A DNA stretch of 64,000 nucleotides from Methylobacterium sp. J-090 (GCF_022829345.1 NZ_JAKSXV010000024.1:1-64000), one strand, 5' to 3'. Numbered from the stretch's first letter, positions 55,242 to 64,000 are shown. Notes: generated by a model not told the origin, from the sequence alone. Translations and numbers: made by a program.

Positions 55242-58031
55242 ATGAGTTCGTCCGACGACGCGGTCTCGCACGAGGCCCAAACCCGTCGCAACGCCCTCGC
55301 CCACTACGACATCCTCGACACCCCCCAGGAAGCCGCCTTCGACAACCTCGTCAAGGTGGCCTCCCTGGCCCTCGGCATGCCGGTCTCCCTCATCGTCCTC
55401 CTGGAGGCCGACCGGCAATGGTTCAAGGCCGCCATCGGCTTCGACGGGCCCGAGCCACCGCTGGCCGCGTCCATCTGTGCCCATACGGTGCGCCAACGCG
55501 ACCTTTTCGTGGTTCCCGACACCACCCGCGACCCGCGCACGGCGGAGAACCCCCTCGTCACCGGCGCCCCCTTCGTACGGTTCTACGCGGGCATGCCCCT
55601 CGTCACCGCCGAGGGCGTCGCCATCGGCAGCCTGTGCGTCCTCGATACGCAGCCGCGCACCCTCAACGCGGAACAGGCCTTCGTCCTGACCACCCTGGCC
55701 CGCCAGGTCATGACCCAGCTCGAGCTGCGCCGCGCCCTCAAGGAGCGGCGCGCGCGGGAGCGGCGCAACGCGGCCATTCTCGAGAGCGCCGTGGATTACG
55801 GCATCCTCGCCACGGGCCTCGATGGGCGTGTCACGAGCTGGAACGTCGGGGCGGCGCGCATCCTCGGCTGGAGCGAGGCCGAGATGCTGGGCGAGCCCGC
55901 CGACTGCATCTTCGTGCCCGAGGACCGGGCCAGCGACACGCCGGCCCGCGAGATGCGCACGGCTCGCGAGATGGGTCGGGCCAACGACGAGCGCTGGCAC
56001 CTGCGCAGGGACGGCTCGCGCTTCTGGGCCATGGGCGAGATGATGCCGCTCAAGGGCGAGGACGGCACCCACGAGGGCTACGTCAAGATCCTGCGCGACC
56101 GCACCGCCCAGCGCCGGGCCGACGAGGCTCTGCGCCAGCAGACGGCCCTGCTCCAGACCGTCACCGACCACCTCAGCGAGGCGGTGTTCCGGCTCTCGGC
56201 CGACGACACCATCACCTTCGCCAACCCCGCCGCCGCAGCGATGCTCGGCTGGCCGGAGGGCAGCCTGATCGGGCGCAACCTGCACGAGACCGCCCACCAC
56301 CACCACGCCGACGGCCGCCCGTTCCCCCGCGAGGATTGCGCGGTGGTGCGGGCCCTGGAGGCGGGCGTGGCCCTGCGCCACCGCGAGACGGTGTTCTTCC
56401 GCCGGGACGGCACGCCCATCGACGTGGTCACCTCCAACGCCCCCATCATCGAGGACGGGGCGGTCGGCGGTGCCGTCCTCACCGTCATCGACATCACCGA
56501 GCGCAAGGCCGATGGCGCGCGCCTGCGCCGGAGCGAGGAGCGTCTGGCATCGGCCCTCAACGCCGCCGGCATGATCGGCACCTGGGACTGGGATCTCGGC
56601 ACCGACACGGTCTACGCCGACGCCAATTTCGCCCGCATCTACGCCGTGGATCCGGAGCGGGCCGCCCGGGGTGCCCCCCTTGAGGATTACGTCCGCAACT
56701 TCCATCCCGACGACCTGCCGGTGTTCCGGGCGGAACTGGACCGGATGCTCGCGGGCGCGGAGGCGGACAGAGAGGGTGCGAACGGCGACGACTTCGCGTG
56801 CGAGTACCGCATCCTCCAGGCCGATGGTTCGCACCGTTGGCTTCTGGCGCGCGGGCGCCTCGTGCGCCACGAGGACGGCTCCCCGCTGCGGCTCCCCGGC
56901 GCCTCCATCGACATCACCGAGCGCAAGCGCGCCGAGGAGCGCCAATCCGCCCTCGTCGAACTCGGCGACCGCCTGCGCGACCTTCAGGATCCCATCGCCA
57001 TCGCGTTCACGGCGGCCGAGATCGCCGGGCGGACCCTCGGCCTCGCCCGGGCCGCCTACGGGGCCATCGATTCGTCCCAGGAATACCTCGATATCGGCCG
57101 CGACTGGAGCCGGCCGGGTGTCGCCGGGCGGGAGGGACGGTATCGCTTTGCCGATTACGGCACCTATCTGCCCGACCTGCAGGTCGGCCGGGACGTCGTC
57201 ATCACCGATGTGACGACGGACCCGCGTACGGCGGGTCACACGGACGTGTTCATCGATCTCGGCGTCCGCAGCATGATCAACATCCCGCTGATGGAGCGCG
57301 GGCGCATGGTCGCGGTGTTCTGCCTGCAGGACGACCGTGTGCGCGCCTGGAGCCCGGACCTGGTCGACTTCGCCCGCAACGTCGTCGACCGGACCCGCGT
57401 CGCCCTGGCGCGCCTGCGCGCGGAAGAGGAGCAGGAGCTCCTCAATCGCGAACTCAGCCACCGGATGAAGAACCTGCTCGCGATGGTGCAATCCATCGCG
57501 ACCCAGACCATGCGTTCGGCCGCCGACGTGGACACCGCCAAGGAGGTCCTGGCCGGACGCCTCATCGCCCTCGGACAGGCCCACGACCTCCTCATGGGCG
57601 GGGCCTTGGGTTCGACCCTCATCGGTCCCGTGGTCCGCGGCGCCCTGAAGCTGCACGAGGATCGCCCTGGACGCTTCCGCCTCGAGGGTCCCGACCTCGA
57701 GATCGGGGCGAAACCCGCCCTGTCGCTCGCCCTGATGCTGCATGAGCTCGCCACCAACGCGGCCAAGTACGGCGCGCTGTCCCGCGAGACCGGGCACGTC
57801 GCGATCCGCTGGTCCGTGGGCGGAGCGGACGGTGCCCCATCCCTCACCTTCTCCTGGCAGGAGATCGGCGGCCCCATGGTGGCGACCCCGGCCCGCAAGG
57901 GCTTCGGCACGCGCTTCATCGAGCGGGGTCTGGCTGGCCAAGTCGGCGGCACCATCGCGCTCGCTTATCCGAGCACCGGCGTCACCTGCGGCATCACCGC
58001 CCCCCTGGCGGCGTTCCAGGCGGACGGGTGA
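55242..58031 (+). CDS. HWE-family hybrid-sensor histidine kinase with GAF and PAS domains
   Basis: A 929-residue soluble sensor kinase without membrane helices. Domains: GAF (about 20-165), three PAS/PAC units (about 178-295, 303-420 and 434-560), second GAF (about 570-715), and an HWE kinase core: phospho-His in NRELSHRMKNLLAMVQSIAT (His near 740), N box HELATNAAKYGALS (about 830), and the defining Trp-x-Glu in FSWQEIGGPMV (about 869). It lacks a receiver domain, so 'hybrid' does not apply in the strict sense. Such kinases often act in general stress or light signalling. ATG at 55242 follows GAGGA; GTG at 55137 is an alternative. It sits between sbcD and sbcC. Confidence 0.9.
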   Translation: MSSSDDAVSHEAQTRRNALAHYDILDTPQEAAFDNLVKVASLALGMPVSLIVLLEADRQWFKAAIGFDGPEPPLAASICAHTVRQRDLFVVPDTTRDPRTAENPLVTGAPFVRFYAGMPLVTAEGVAIGSLCVLDTQPRTLNAEQAFVLTTLARQVMTQLELRRALKERRARERRNAAILESAVDYGILATGLDGRVTSWNVGAARILGWSEAEMLGEPADCIFVPEDRASDTPAREMRTAREMGRANDERWHLRRDGSRFWAMGEMMPLKGEDGTHEGYVKILRDRTAQRRADEALRQQTALLQTVTDHLSEAVFRLSADDTITFANPAAAAMLGWPEGSLIGRNLHETAHHHHADGRPFPREDCAVVRALEAGVALRHRETVFFRRDGTPIDVVTSNAPIIEDGAVGGAVLTVIDITERKADGARLRRSEERLASALNAAGMIGTWDWDLGTDTVYADANFARIYAVDPERAARGAPLEDYVRNFHPDDLPVFRAELDRMLAGAEADREGANGDDFACEYRILQADGSHRWLLARGRLVRHEDGSPLRLPGASIDITERKRAEERQSALVELGDRLRDLQDPIAIAFTAAEIAGRTLGLARAAYGAIDSSQEYLDIGRDWSRPGVAGREGRYRFADYGTYLPDLQVGRDVVITDVTTDPRTAGHTDVFIDLGVRSMINIPLMERGRMVAVFCLQDDRVRAWSPDLVDFARNVVDRTRVALARLRAEEEQELLNRELSHRMKNLLAMVQSIATQTMRSAADVDTAKEVLAGRLIALGQAHDLLMGGALGSTLIGPVVRGALKLHEDRPGRFRLEGPDLEIGAKPALSLALMLHELATNAAKYGALSRETGHVAIRWSVGGADGAPSLTFSWQEIGGPMVATPARKGFGTRFIERGLAGQVGGTIALAYPSTGVTCGITAPLAAFQADG

Positions 58032-58141
58032 CCGGCCGAGGGGATCGCGGTTATCCTCACCCTCCAGCCCCGCCGGGCGGGACAGGCGGCGCGCGGCGCC
58101 GTAGTAAAGGCGCCGTCCTTCCCCGTTTCAGGTGACAACGT

Positions 58142-61100
58142 TTGCGTATCCTCGCGATCCGGGGCGAGAATCTCGCGAGCCTCGCGGCCCCCTTCGAGGT
58201 CGATCTCGCGGCCGGCCCCATCGCCGCCACGGGCATCTTCGCCATCACGGGCGAGACCGGGGCGGGCAAATCGACCATCCTCGACGCCCTGTGCCTCGCC
58301 CTCTACGGGCGCTATCCCCGTGTCAGTGCCGGGCGGCGGGAGGACACGCCGGACCCGAGCGGCGAGGTCGTGAGCTCGAGCGACGGGCGGGCCATCCTGC
58401 GGCGCGGGGCGGCGCAGGGCTGGGCCGAGGTGGATTTCGTCGGCCAGGACGGCGTCGCCTACCGGGTGCGCTGGGAGACCCTCCGCGCCCGCGGCAAGGC
58501 GGATGGTCGCCTCCAGGCCGACCGGCGCAGCCTTCACCGTCTGGATGACGGCAGCGCCGTCGAGGGCGGCAAGAAGACCGCCGTGACGGCCGCCGTCGAA
58601 GCGCTGACGGACCTCACCTTCGACCAGTTCCGCCGCACCGTGCTCCTGGCGCAGGGCGAGTTCGACGCCTTCCTGCTGGCGGCCGAGGGCGAGCGCGGCG
58701 AACTTCTGGAGAAGATCACCGGCACGGGCATCTACACGGAGATCTCGAAGCGGGTCCATGCCGGCACCGAAGCCGGGCGCGCCGCCCTCAAGGTCCTGGA
58801 GGCGCGCCGCGACGCCGTCGGCCTCCTCGACGCCGAGGCGCGGGCGGGAATCCTGGCCGAGCGCACCGCGATCATGGAGGCCCTCGCCGGCCTGTCGGCG
58901 CATCAGGCCGGGCTCCAGAATGCCCTCGACGGCGCCGCCCGCCTCGCGGCCGCCCGCGCCCAGGTCGCCGCCGCCGAAGCCCGGCTCGCCGAGGCCGAGG
59001 CCATCGCGGCGGCGGCTGGCGCGGACCGTCTGCGCCTCACCGAACTCGATGCCGTCGAGCCCCTGCGTGGGGCATGCGAGGCCGTCGCCGCGACCCGGGT
59101 CGAGGTCGAGGCAGCCGGCCTCGCCCTCGCGGCGGCCCGGGCGAGCCTCGCCGAGGCCGAGCCCCGCGCCGAGGTGACGGCGGAGGCCCAGCGCCAGGCC
59201 CGGGCGCGGGACGAGGCCGCCGAGGTCGCGTTCAAGGCCTTCGGACCGGTCTGGACCGAGGCGGCCAACCTCGACAGCGTCATCGGCGAAGCCGCCCGCG
59301 AGGCCGAACGGGCCGAGGCCGAGGCGAAGGCCGCGGCCGACGGGGCCGCCGCCGCCGAGGCCCGTCTGGTCGACCTGCGGTTGCGCCACGACGCGACCGA
59401 GGCCGCCCGGGCGGAGGCGGTGGCCCGGCACGACGCGGATGAGGGCGGCGCTTACCTCGCGAGCCGGGCCGACGAGGTCGCGGTCGTGTTCGGCCAGCGC
59501 GCCACCCTCCGGTCGGACCTCGCCGCCGTCGTCGGGGAGCGGGATCGGGCGCGGGCCGAGGCGGCCCGCGGAGCCGGGCTGATCGCCGAGGCGGACGTGC
59601 GGGTCCGCGAGGCGCGGGATGCGCGCGCCCGGACGCTGGCCCAACGCCTGGAGCGCATGGCCGCCGTCGAAGCCCTCGGCGAGGCGGCGGCGCGCACCCG
59701 GGCGGCGGCCCTCGACAGGTTTTCGGAGCCCCTGCGCGAGGCCCTGCCCCTGGTCCGGCGCCACGTCGAAGCCCTTCACGAGGCGGGCACGGCCGACGCC
59801 GAGGCCGTGGCGTCTCGGGAGGCCATGGCCGCGGCGGACACGGATGCGGCCTCCGCCCAACGACGCGAAGCCGAAGCCATGGGCGCGCGCCGCGAGGTCG
59901 CCGCCATGGCCGAGCGCGCCGAGGCGAGCGTGTCCGAGCGGGCGGCCCATCTGCGCAGCCTCCTCGTATCGGGCGAGCCCTGTCCGGTGTGTGGCGGCAC
60001 CGAGCATCCGCACGCCCACGCGGACGATGCCCTGGGTCGGCAGGCCGAGGCATTGCGCGCCCGGCGCACCGAACTCGACGCGGCCCTCGCCGAGGCAGGC
60101 GCCGCCCGCACCCGCGCGGCCGGGGCGGGTGCCGCCGCAGCGGCCCGTCACGCCGAGGCTGTGCGAGTAGGAGACGCCGCGCGGGCCAGCCTCGACCGGA
60201 CCGCCCGTGCCTACGAGGCCCTGCACCCGGCCCTGGTGACCGGTGGCGACGAAGCCGGGATCGCCGCAACCGTCCCGGCCGGCCTCGCCCCGGATGCCCA
60301 CGAAGCCCTCACCACCCTCGCGGAGGCGGCGCGCGCGGCAAGGCAGGCGCTCACCGGCACCCTGAGCGCCGCCGAAGCCCTGCGCGGCGACATCGACACC
60401 CTCGGTCGGGCCGCCGAAGCGGCGGGCGCACAGATGGAAGCCGCCGAGGCCGCAACGGCCGAGGCACGCATCGCCCTGCAAGCCGCGGACCTTGCCGCCG
60501 AGCGCGCGCAGGCACGGGCCGGCGCCCTGGCCGAGCGGATCGAAACCCTCGGACACGCGGCAGCTCCGGCCCTCGCCGCTGCCGGCCTAACCCTGGCTGA
60601 CCTCGACCGCGACGGCGCGGCCGCCGCCCGCCGCGTGATGGCGGTGGCCGCCGGGCACCGGACGTTGGGCGACCATCGCCTCACCCTGGAGCACGAAGGC
60701 CGGGCGCTCTCCGTCGACATGGCCGGAGCTTTGGCGGCCCTGGCCGGCGCGGTAGCGGCTCATGACACCGCGAAGGCCGCCCTCCAGTCTCGGACCGCGG
60801 CCCTCGCGGAAGCCCGGGCTCGGCGGGCGCCCCTCCTCGACGGCGAGGAGACGTCGACTCACCGCACCCGGATCAACAATGGCCGCCTCGCGGCGGATCT
60901 CGGCCTGAAGGCCGCCCTGGAAGCGAATCTCGCCGCCGTGACGGCGCTGGCCGGTGCGCGCAGCACCGCTGAACACGCGACCGCCCGGCGCGAGAGCGCC
61001 CTCGCCCGACACGCGGCGGCTCAGTCCGCGTTCGCGACGGCCTGCGGGGCGCGGGCACCGGAGGCGGTGGCTGCCCTCCTGGCACAGGCGCCCGAGATCC

Positions 61101-61897
61101 GGGCCGGCCTGCGGCGGGAGGCCGATGCGCGCGCCAGGGAGATCGACGACGCCACGGCGGCGCTGGCCACCCGCCGGGCCGACCGCGACGCTTGTCTCGC
61201 GGGTCCCGAGATCGATGTCGTCGCAACCCGGGCCGAGGCGGAGGCGGCCGTCGAGGCCATGGCGCGGCATCAGCAGCGCCTCGGCGCCATCGCGGCGGAT
61301 CTCGCCCGCGAAGAGGCGGCGCGGGCTCAGGCCGCCGGCCTCGAGGCACAGATCGGCGCGGCGCGTACCGAGTTCGCGACCTGGGATGCCGTGGACGACG
61401 CCATCGGCTCGGCCGGCGGCGACAAGTTCCGACGCTTCGCGCAAGGGGTGACCCTCGAGCATCTCGTCCACCTCGCCAACGCGCAGCTCGCCGCCTTGAG
61501 CCCGCGCTACCGCCTCGCGCGCGGCGCCACCACGGATCTCGCCCTCCACGTCCTCGATCGCGACATGGGCGACCACCTGCGGGCCACCCGCAGCCTGTCG
61601 GGCGGCGAGCGCTTCCTCGTCTCCCTCGCCCTGGCGCTCGCCCTCTCGGGTCTGGAGGGACGGGACTCCTTCGTCGACACCCTGTTCATCGACGAGGGGT
61701 TCGGGTCGCTCGACGCCGAGACCCTGGATCTCGCCGTCGATGCCCTCGAAACGCTCCAGGGCCGGGGCCGCAAGGTCGGCGTCATCACCCACGTGGCGGC
61801 GATGATCGAGCGCATCGCCGTACAGGTCCGGGTGGAGAAGCGCGGCAACGGCCGCAGCGTGGTCAGCGTCGTGGATGCCGGAATGCCCACGAGCTAG
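58142..61897 (+). CDS. sbcC: Exonuclease SbcCD, ATPase subunit SbcC
   Basis: A 1251-residue SMC/Rad50-like ATPase. Walker A GETGAGKSTILDAL (about 36-49); a long Ala/Glu/Arg-rich coiled coil interrupted by the zinc hook CPVCGGTEHPHAH (about 613-625); ABC signature LSGGERFLVSLALALAL (about 1153-1169); Walker B LFIDEGFGSLD (about 1180-1190). It opens and drives the SbcD nuclease. TTG start at 58142 lies behind AGGTGA and places MRILAIRGENLASL at the canonical N-terminus. It is 110 bp after the kinase gene. Confidence 0.95.
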   Translation: MRILAIRGENLASLAAPFEVDLAAGPIAATGIFAITGETGAGKSTILDALCLALYGRYPRVSAGRREDTPDPSGEVVSSSDGRAILRRGAAQGWAEVDFVGQDGVAYRVRWETLRARGKADGRLQADRRSLHRLDDGSAVEGGKKTAVTAAVEALTDLTFDQFRRTVLLAQGEFDAFLLAAEGERGELLEKITGTGIYTEISKRVHAGTEAGRAALKVLEARRDAVGLLDAEARAGILAERTAIMEALAGLSAHQAGLQNALDGAARLAAARAQVAAAEARLAEAEAIAAAAGADRLRLTELDAVEPLRGACEAVAATRVEVEAAGLALAAARASLAEAEPRAEVTAEAQRQARARDEAAEVAFKAFGPVWTEAANLDSVIGEAAREAERAEAEAKAAADGAAAAEARLVDLRLRHDATEAARAEAVARHDADEGGAYLASRADEVAVVFGQRATLRSDLAAVVGERDRARAEAARGAGLIAEADVRVREARDARARTLAQRLERMAAVEALGEAAARTRAAALDRFSEPLREALPLVRRHVEALHEAGTADAEAVASREAMAAADTDAASAQRREAEAMGARREVAAMAERAEASVSERAAHLRSLLVSGEPCPVCGGTEHPHAHADDALGRQAEALRARRTELDAALAEAGAARTRAAGAGAAAAARHAEAVRVGDAARASLDRTARAYEALHPALVTGGDEAGIAATVPAGLAPDAHEALTTLAEAARAARQALTGTLSAAEALRGDIDTLGRAAEAAGAQMEAAEAATAEARIALQAADLAAERAQARAGALAERIETLGHAAAPALAAAGLTLADLDRDGAAAARRVMAVAAGHRTLGDHRLTLEHEGRALSVDMAGALAALAGAVAAHDTAKAALQSRTAALAEARARRAPLLDGEETSTHRTRINNGRLAADLGLKAALEANLAAVTALAGARSTAEHATARRESALARHAAAQSAFATACGARAPEAVAALLAQAPEIRAGLRREADARAREIDDATAALATRRADRDACLAGPEIDVVATRAEAEAAVEAMARHQQRLGAIAADLAREEAARAQAAGLEAQIGAARTEFATWDAVDDAIGSAGGDKFRRFAQGVTLEHLVHLANAQLAALSPRYRLARGATTDLALHVLDRDMGDHLRATRSLSGGERFLVSLALALALSGLEGRDSFVDTLFIDEGFGSLDAETLDLAVDALETLQGRGRKVGVITHVAAMIERIAVQVRVEKRGNGRSVVSVVDAGMPTS

Positions 61898-61921
61898 GCA
61901 GCTCAACCGTTGGGCTGCAGC

Positions 61922-61938
61922 TGCACCGCTTTGCGGCA
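61922..61938 (+). promoter_or_regulatory. Possible NtrC enhancer site
   Basis: TGCACC-N5-GCGGCA keeps the left NtrC half-site (TGCACC) and four of six bases of the right (GGTGCA) at the correct 17-bp span. It is about 90 bp upstream of the sigma-54 promoter, normal for an enhancer. Confidence 0.3.
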
Positions 61939-62013
61939 GGCGCAGGAGCGCCTCTAGGGTGCTGGGGGCGTCGCCAGGTTGTTTCCTGACCATCCGGCCG
62001 CCCGTGTGGAGTC

Positions 62014-62029
62014 TGGCACGGCCGATGCT
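62014..62029 (+). promoter_or_regulatory. Sigma-54 (RpoN) promoter for the nitrate transporter
   Basis: TGGCACGGCCGATGCT matches the -24/-12 consensus TGGCACG-N4-TTGCW with one mismatch and exact spacing (GG at -24, GC at -12). Transcription would start near 62040, about 120 bases before the ATG. Confidence 0.65.
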
Positions 62030-62041
62030 TTCTAGTTCCCG

Positions 62042-62059
62042 CTGCCGTCACGGCGGCAG
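62042..62059 (+). promoter_or_regulatory. Leader hairpin with six-base loop
   Basis: CTGCCG-TCACGG-CGGCAG lies at the predicted 5' end of the nitrate transporter mRNA. Nitrate genes in some alphaproteobacteria use leader hairpins bound by NasT-type antiterminators, but this loop lacks the A1/G4 pattern expected for those. Confidence 0.3.
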
Positions 62060-62161
62060 GCAGGGCAACGGCGCCCCGCGAGGCGGACGGCGCGAGTCCG
62101 AATCCCTTGGCATCAGCGACCGCGTGACACGCGGGCCCGCGAACCTCGAGACGAGCACTCC

Positions 62162-63418
62162 ATGGCCAGTTTCAAGACCGTGATGAAATCCGGTCACCCC
62201 CCGACCCTGTTCGCTGCGTTCCTGTACTTCGATTTTTGCTTCGCGATCTGGGTTCTGAACGGCGCCATGGGCCCGTTCATCACCGAGACCTACGGGCTCA
62301 CCCCGGCTCAGACCGGATTTATGATCTCGCTGCCGATCCTGGCCGGGGCGATCATGCGCTTCCCCCTCGGCATCCTCGCCCAGTACATCGGCCGCAAGAA
62401 CGCCGCCGTGACCGAGATGTCGATCATCATGGCGGCGATGGCCTACGGGTTCTTCTTCGTCCACACCTACAACGACGTGCTGGCCATGGGCGTGCTCCTC
62501 GGCATCGCCGGCGCCTCCTTCGGCGTCGCCCTGTCGCTCGGGTCGGGCTGGTTCCCCAAGGAGCACAAGGGCCTCGCCATGGGCATCGCGGGCGCCGGCA
62601 ATTCCGGCACCGTGCTCGCCGTGCTGTTCGCGCCGCCGCTGGCCCAGGCCTATGGCTGGCAGACCGTCTACGGCTTCGCCGGCTGCGTCATGGCGATCCC
62701 CCTCATCGTGATGATCGTGTTCGCCAAGGAGCCGCCGGACGCCGAGCACCAGTCGTTCAAGGAGCACATCGCCTGCCTGTTCCAGAAGGACGGCTGGTCG
62801 TTCAATCTCATCTACATCATCACCTTCGGCGGCTTCATCGGCCTGTCGAACTTCCTGCCGACGTTCTTCTACGAGCAGTTCGGGGTCACCAAGGTCGAGG
62901 CCGGGCGCCTGACCATGCTGGCCGCCCTCATGGGCTCCGGCATCCGGGTGGTGGGCGGCTACTTCGCCGACCGCATGGGCGGCATCCTCGTCCTGTCCGT
63001 GGTGCTGCTCGCCGCCGTCGCATCGTTCCTGCTGCTGACCGCGACGCCGTCCCTCGTCGTCACCACGGGGCTGTTTATGCTGTGCTTCGCCGCCCTCGGG
63101 GCCGGCAACGGCGCCCTGTTCCAGCTCGTGCCCCTGCGCTGGCCGGCGAACACCGCGGTGGCCGGCTCGATGATCGGCGAGGTCGGGGCGCTGGGCGGCG
63201 CGATCCTGCCCAACGTCATGGGCCTGTCGAAGCAGTACACCGGCTCGTTCGCCTACGGCTTCGTCGGCTACGCCGTGTTCGCGGCGGTGGTGCTCGGCTG
63301 CCTGCTCCTGTGGCAGCGCAAATGGGTTGGCACCTGGGTCGGCCCGCGCGGCAAGGTGCTGGAGCCGGCGCCTGCCGAGGCCGCCAAGGCCGGGCGCCTC
63401 GATCCCGTCACCATCTGA
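62162..63418 (+). CDS. Nitrate/nitrite transporter, NarK/NasA-type MFS
   Basis: A 418-residue inner-membrane protein with twelve helices. It shows the NarK-family nitrate signatures in helices 5 and 11: GIAGAGNSGTVLAVLFAPPL (about 142-161) and FAALGAGNGALFQLVPLR (about 310-327). Arg in MRFPLGILAQYIGRK contributes to nitrate binding. The length suits the single-unit NarK1/NasA type, used for nitrate uptake for assimilation. ATG at 62162 begins the conserved N-terminus; its ribosome site is weak. A sigma-54 promoter upstream supports nitrogen control. Nitrate reductase genes are not in the window. Confidence 0.93.
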   Translation: MASFKTVMKSGHPPTLFAAFLYFDFCFAIWVLNGAMGPFITETYGLTPAQTGFMISLPILAGAIMRFPLGILAQYIGRKNAAVTEMSIIMAAMAYGFFFVHTYNDVLAMGVLLGIAGASFGVALSLGSGWFPKEHKGLAMGIAGAGNSGTVLAVLFAPPLAQAYGWQTVYGFAGCVMAIPLIVMIVFAKEPPDAEHQSFKEHIACLFQKDGWSFNLIYIITFGGFIGLSNFLPTFFYEQFGVTKVEAGRLTMLAALMGSGIRVVGGYFADRMGGILVLSVVLLAAVASFLLLTATPSLVVTTGLFMLCFAALGAGNGALFQLVPLRWPANTAVAGSMIGEVGALGGAILPNVMGLSKQYTGSFAYGFVGYAVFAAVVLGCLLLWQRKWVGTWVGPRGKVLEPAPAEAAKAGRLDPVTI

Positions 63419-63458
63419 ACCCTTGATCTGAACCCTTGCCCGATCCAGGGATTCGAAG

Positions 63459-63480
63459 CGGGGACCTCCGGGTCCCCGTT
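63459..63480 (+). terminator. Terminator hairpin between the nitrate transporter and comF
   Basis: CGGGGACC-TCCG-GGTCCCCG, a perfect 8-bp stem with a UNCG-like tetraloop, 41 bases past the transporter stop and followed by TTCTCGTT. It can end transcripts from both sides, since the comF gene converges. Confidence 0.65.
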
Positions 63481-63495
63481 CTCGTTCGCGCGCCG

Positions 63496-64000
63496 TCAGA
63501 GCGTCTCACCCGCCACCAGGGCGAAGGTGAGGAGGTCGACGGACGCCGCGCCGGCGCGCAGGAGCGCGCGGGAGGCGGCGTTGGCGGTGGCTCCGGTGGT
63601 GGCGACATCGTCGATGAGGAGAACCCGCCGGCCCTGCAGCCCGGGCCGGGCCGCGTCCGGCACCCGGAACGCGCCCTGAAGGTTGCGTGCCCGGGCAGCC
63701 CGCGAGAGACCGACCTGCGAGCGGGTCGCTTTCACCCGCGCCAGGGTGCGCGGTTGCGTGGGTACCCCCTTTAGGTCGGCGATGCCCTGAGCCAGAAGGG
63801 CCGCCTGATTGAAGCGGCGCCGCCACAGGCGCCAGCGGTGGAGGGGCACCGGCACGAGGCAATCGGCCTCGCCGAGGAGTTCGGCTCCGGCCGTGGCCAT
63901 CATCCGGGCCAGCGTGGGGGCGAGATCGAGGCGGTCGTCGTATTTGAGGCGGTGAACGAGGTCACGGGCGATGCCATCGTAGAGCACCGCTGCCCGTGCG
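63496..64000 (-). CDS. comF: ComF family phosphoribosyltransferase-like protein (5' end cut off)
   Basis: The last 167 codons of a ComF/GntX-type protein; the start lies beyond the window, where the usual N-terminal Cys4 zinc motif would be. Visible: VLYDGIARDLVHRLKYDDRL, DCLVPVPLHRWRLWRRRFNQ, the ARVKATRSQVGLSRAARARN block, and the PRTase motif VLLIDDVATTGATANAASRA. Family members aid DNA uptake or have unknown PRTase roles. Frame remains open to the edge (ARAAVLYDG). Confidence 0.92.
   Translation of the reverse strand, partial: ARAAVLYDGIARDLVHRLKYDDRLDLAPTLARMMATAGAELLGEADCLVPVPLHRWRLWRRRFNQAALLAQGIADLKGVPTQPRTLARVKATRSQVGLSRAARARNLQGAFRVPDAARPGLQGRRVLLIDDVATTGATANAASRALLRAGAASVDLLTFALVAGETL

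Noticed and set aside
53583..57941. A 1452-codon minus-strand frame opposite sbcD and the HWE kinase
   Set aside because: Antisense of two clearly conserved genes; Gly/Ala/Arg/His-rich with no domain.
57965..60556. An 863-codon minus-strand frame opposite sbcC
   Set aside because: Antisense artefact of a GC-rich coiled-coil gene; low complexity.
62042..62059. ANTAR/NasT two-hexaloop antiterminator
   Set aside because: Only one hexaloop stem is clear and its loop lacks the required A1/G4; kept only as a generic leader hairpin.

Overview
The window is high-GC (about 70% by eye), gene-dense bacterial DNA. Gene content points to an alphaproteobacterium of the Hyphomicrobiales, most likely a Methylobacterium or Methylorubrum relative. 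The evidence is a PQQ-associated sulfur-carrier-like gene set, a 180-kDa-type NAD glutamate dehydrogenase, an HWE-family sensor kinase, DUF2293, and many short palindromic intergenic repeats. The genus is inferred; there is no rRNA gene to confirm it. I found no tRNA, rRNA, CRISPR array, complete insertion sequence or prophage. Both ends are cut: repeats on the left, a truncated comF on the right.

Layout. 0-9 kb is mostly minus strand: a HupE/UreJ-like membrane protein, an M16 peptidase pair, a small exported protein, lspA and ileS. 9-16 kb: a glycine-rich exported protein, a DMT exporter, phosphoglucomutase, and a divergent Mfd-type translocase. 16-20 kb: a TonB-dependent siderophore receptor with an iron-box-like site over its promoter, a small Cys-pair protein, and panB. 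20-24 kb: three exported proteins on one strand (SoxH-like metallo-hydrolase, fused SoxYZ-like carrier, rhodanese-like Cys protein) divergent from a TetR regulator. 24-29.5 kb: an aldo/keto reductase divergent from a LysR regulator, a CobW-type metallochaperone behind a Zur-like site, a second glycine-rich protein, and RNase HI overlapping a 3-methyladenine glycosylase. 29.7-39.4 kb: NAD-glutamate dehydrogenase, cardiolipin synthase, an EEP-family hydrolase, MepA, and small conserved proteins. 39.6-48.6 kb: an HD-GYP protein followed by a polysaccharide operon (repeat-bearing glycosyltransferase, ugd, asparagine synthase, aldose epimerase, TenA). 48.6-53.6 kb: an SDR and an MFS pump separated by a parS-like palindrome, an alpha/beta hydrolase, and an L,D-transpeptidase. 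53.7-62 kb: sbcD, an HWE histidine kinase, and sbcC, all in the same direction. 62-64 kb: a NarK-type nitrate transporter behind a sigma-54 promoter, then comF.

The observations I rate highest are the stand-alone MBL/SoxYZ-like/rhodanese relay, the parS-like site, the kinase between sbcD and sbcC, the sigma-54/NtrC arrangement before the nitrate transporter, the nested palindromic repeats (one pair is 97 bp, identical and inverted about 10 kb apart), and the CobW gene behind a Zur-like box.
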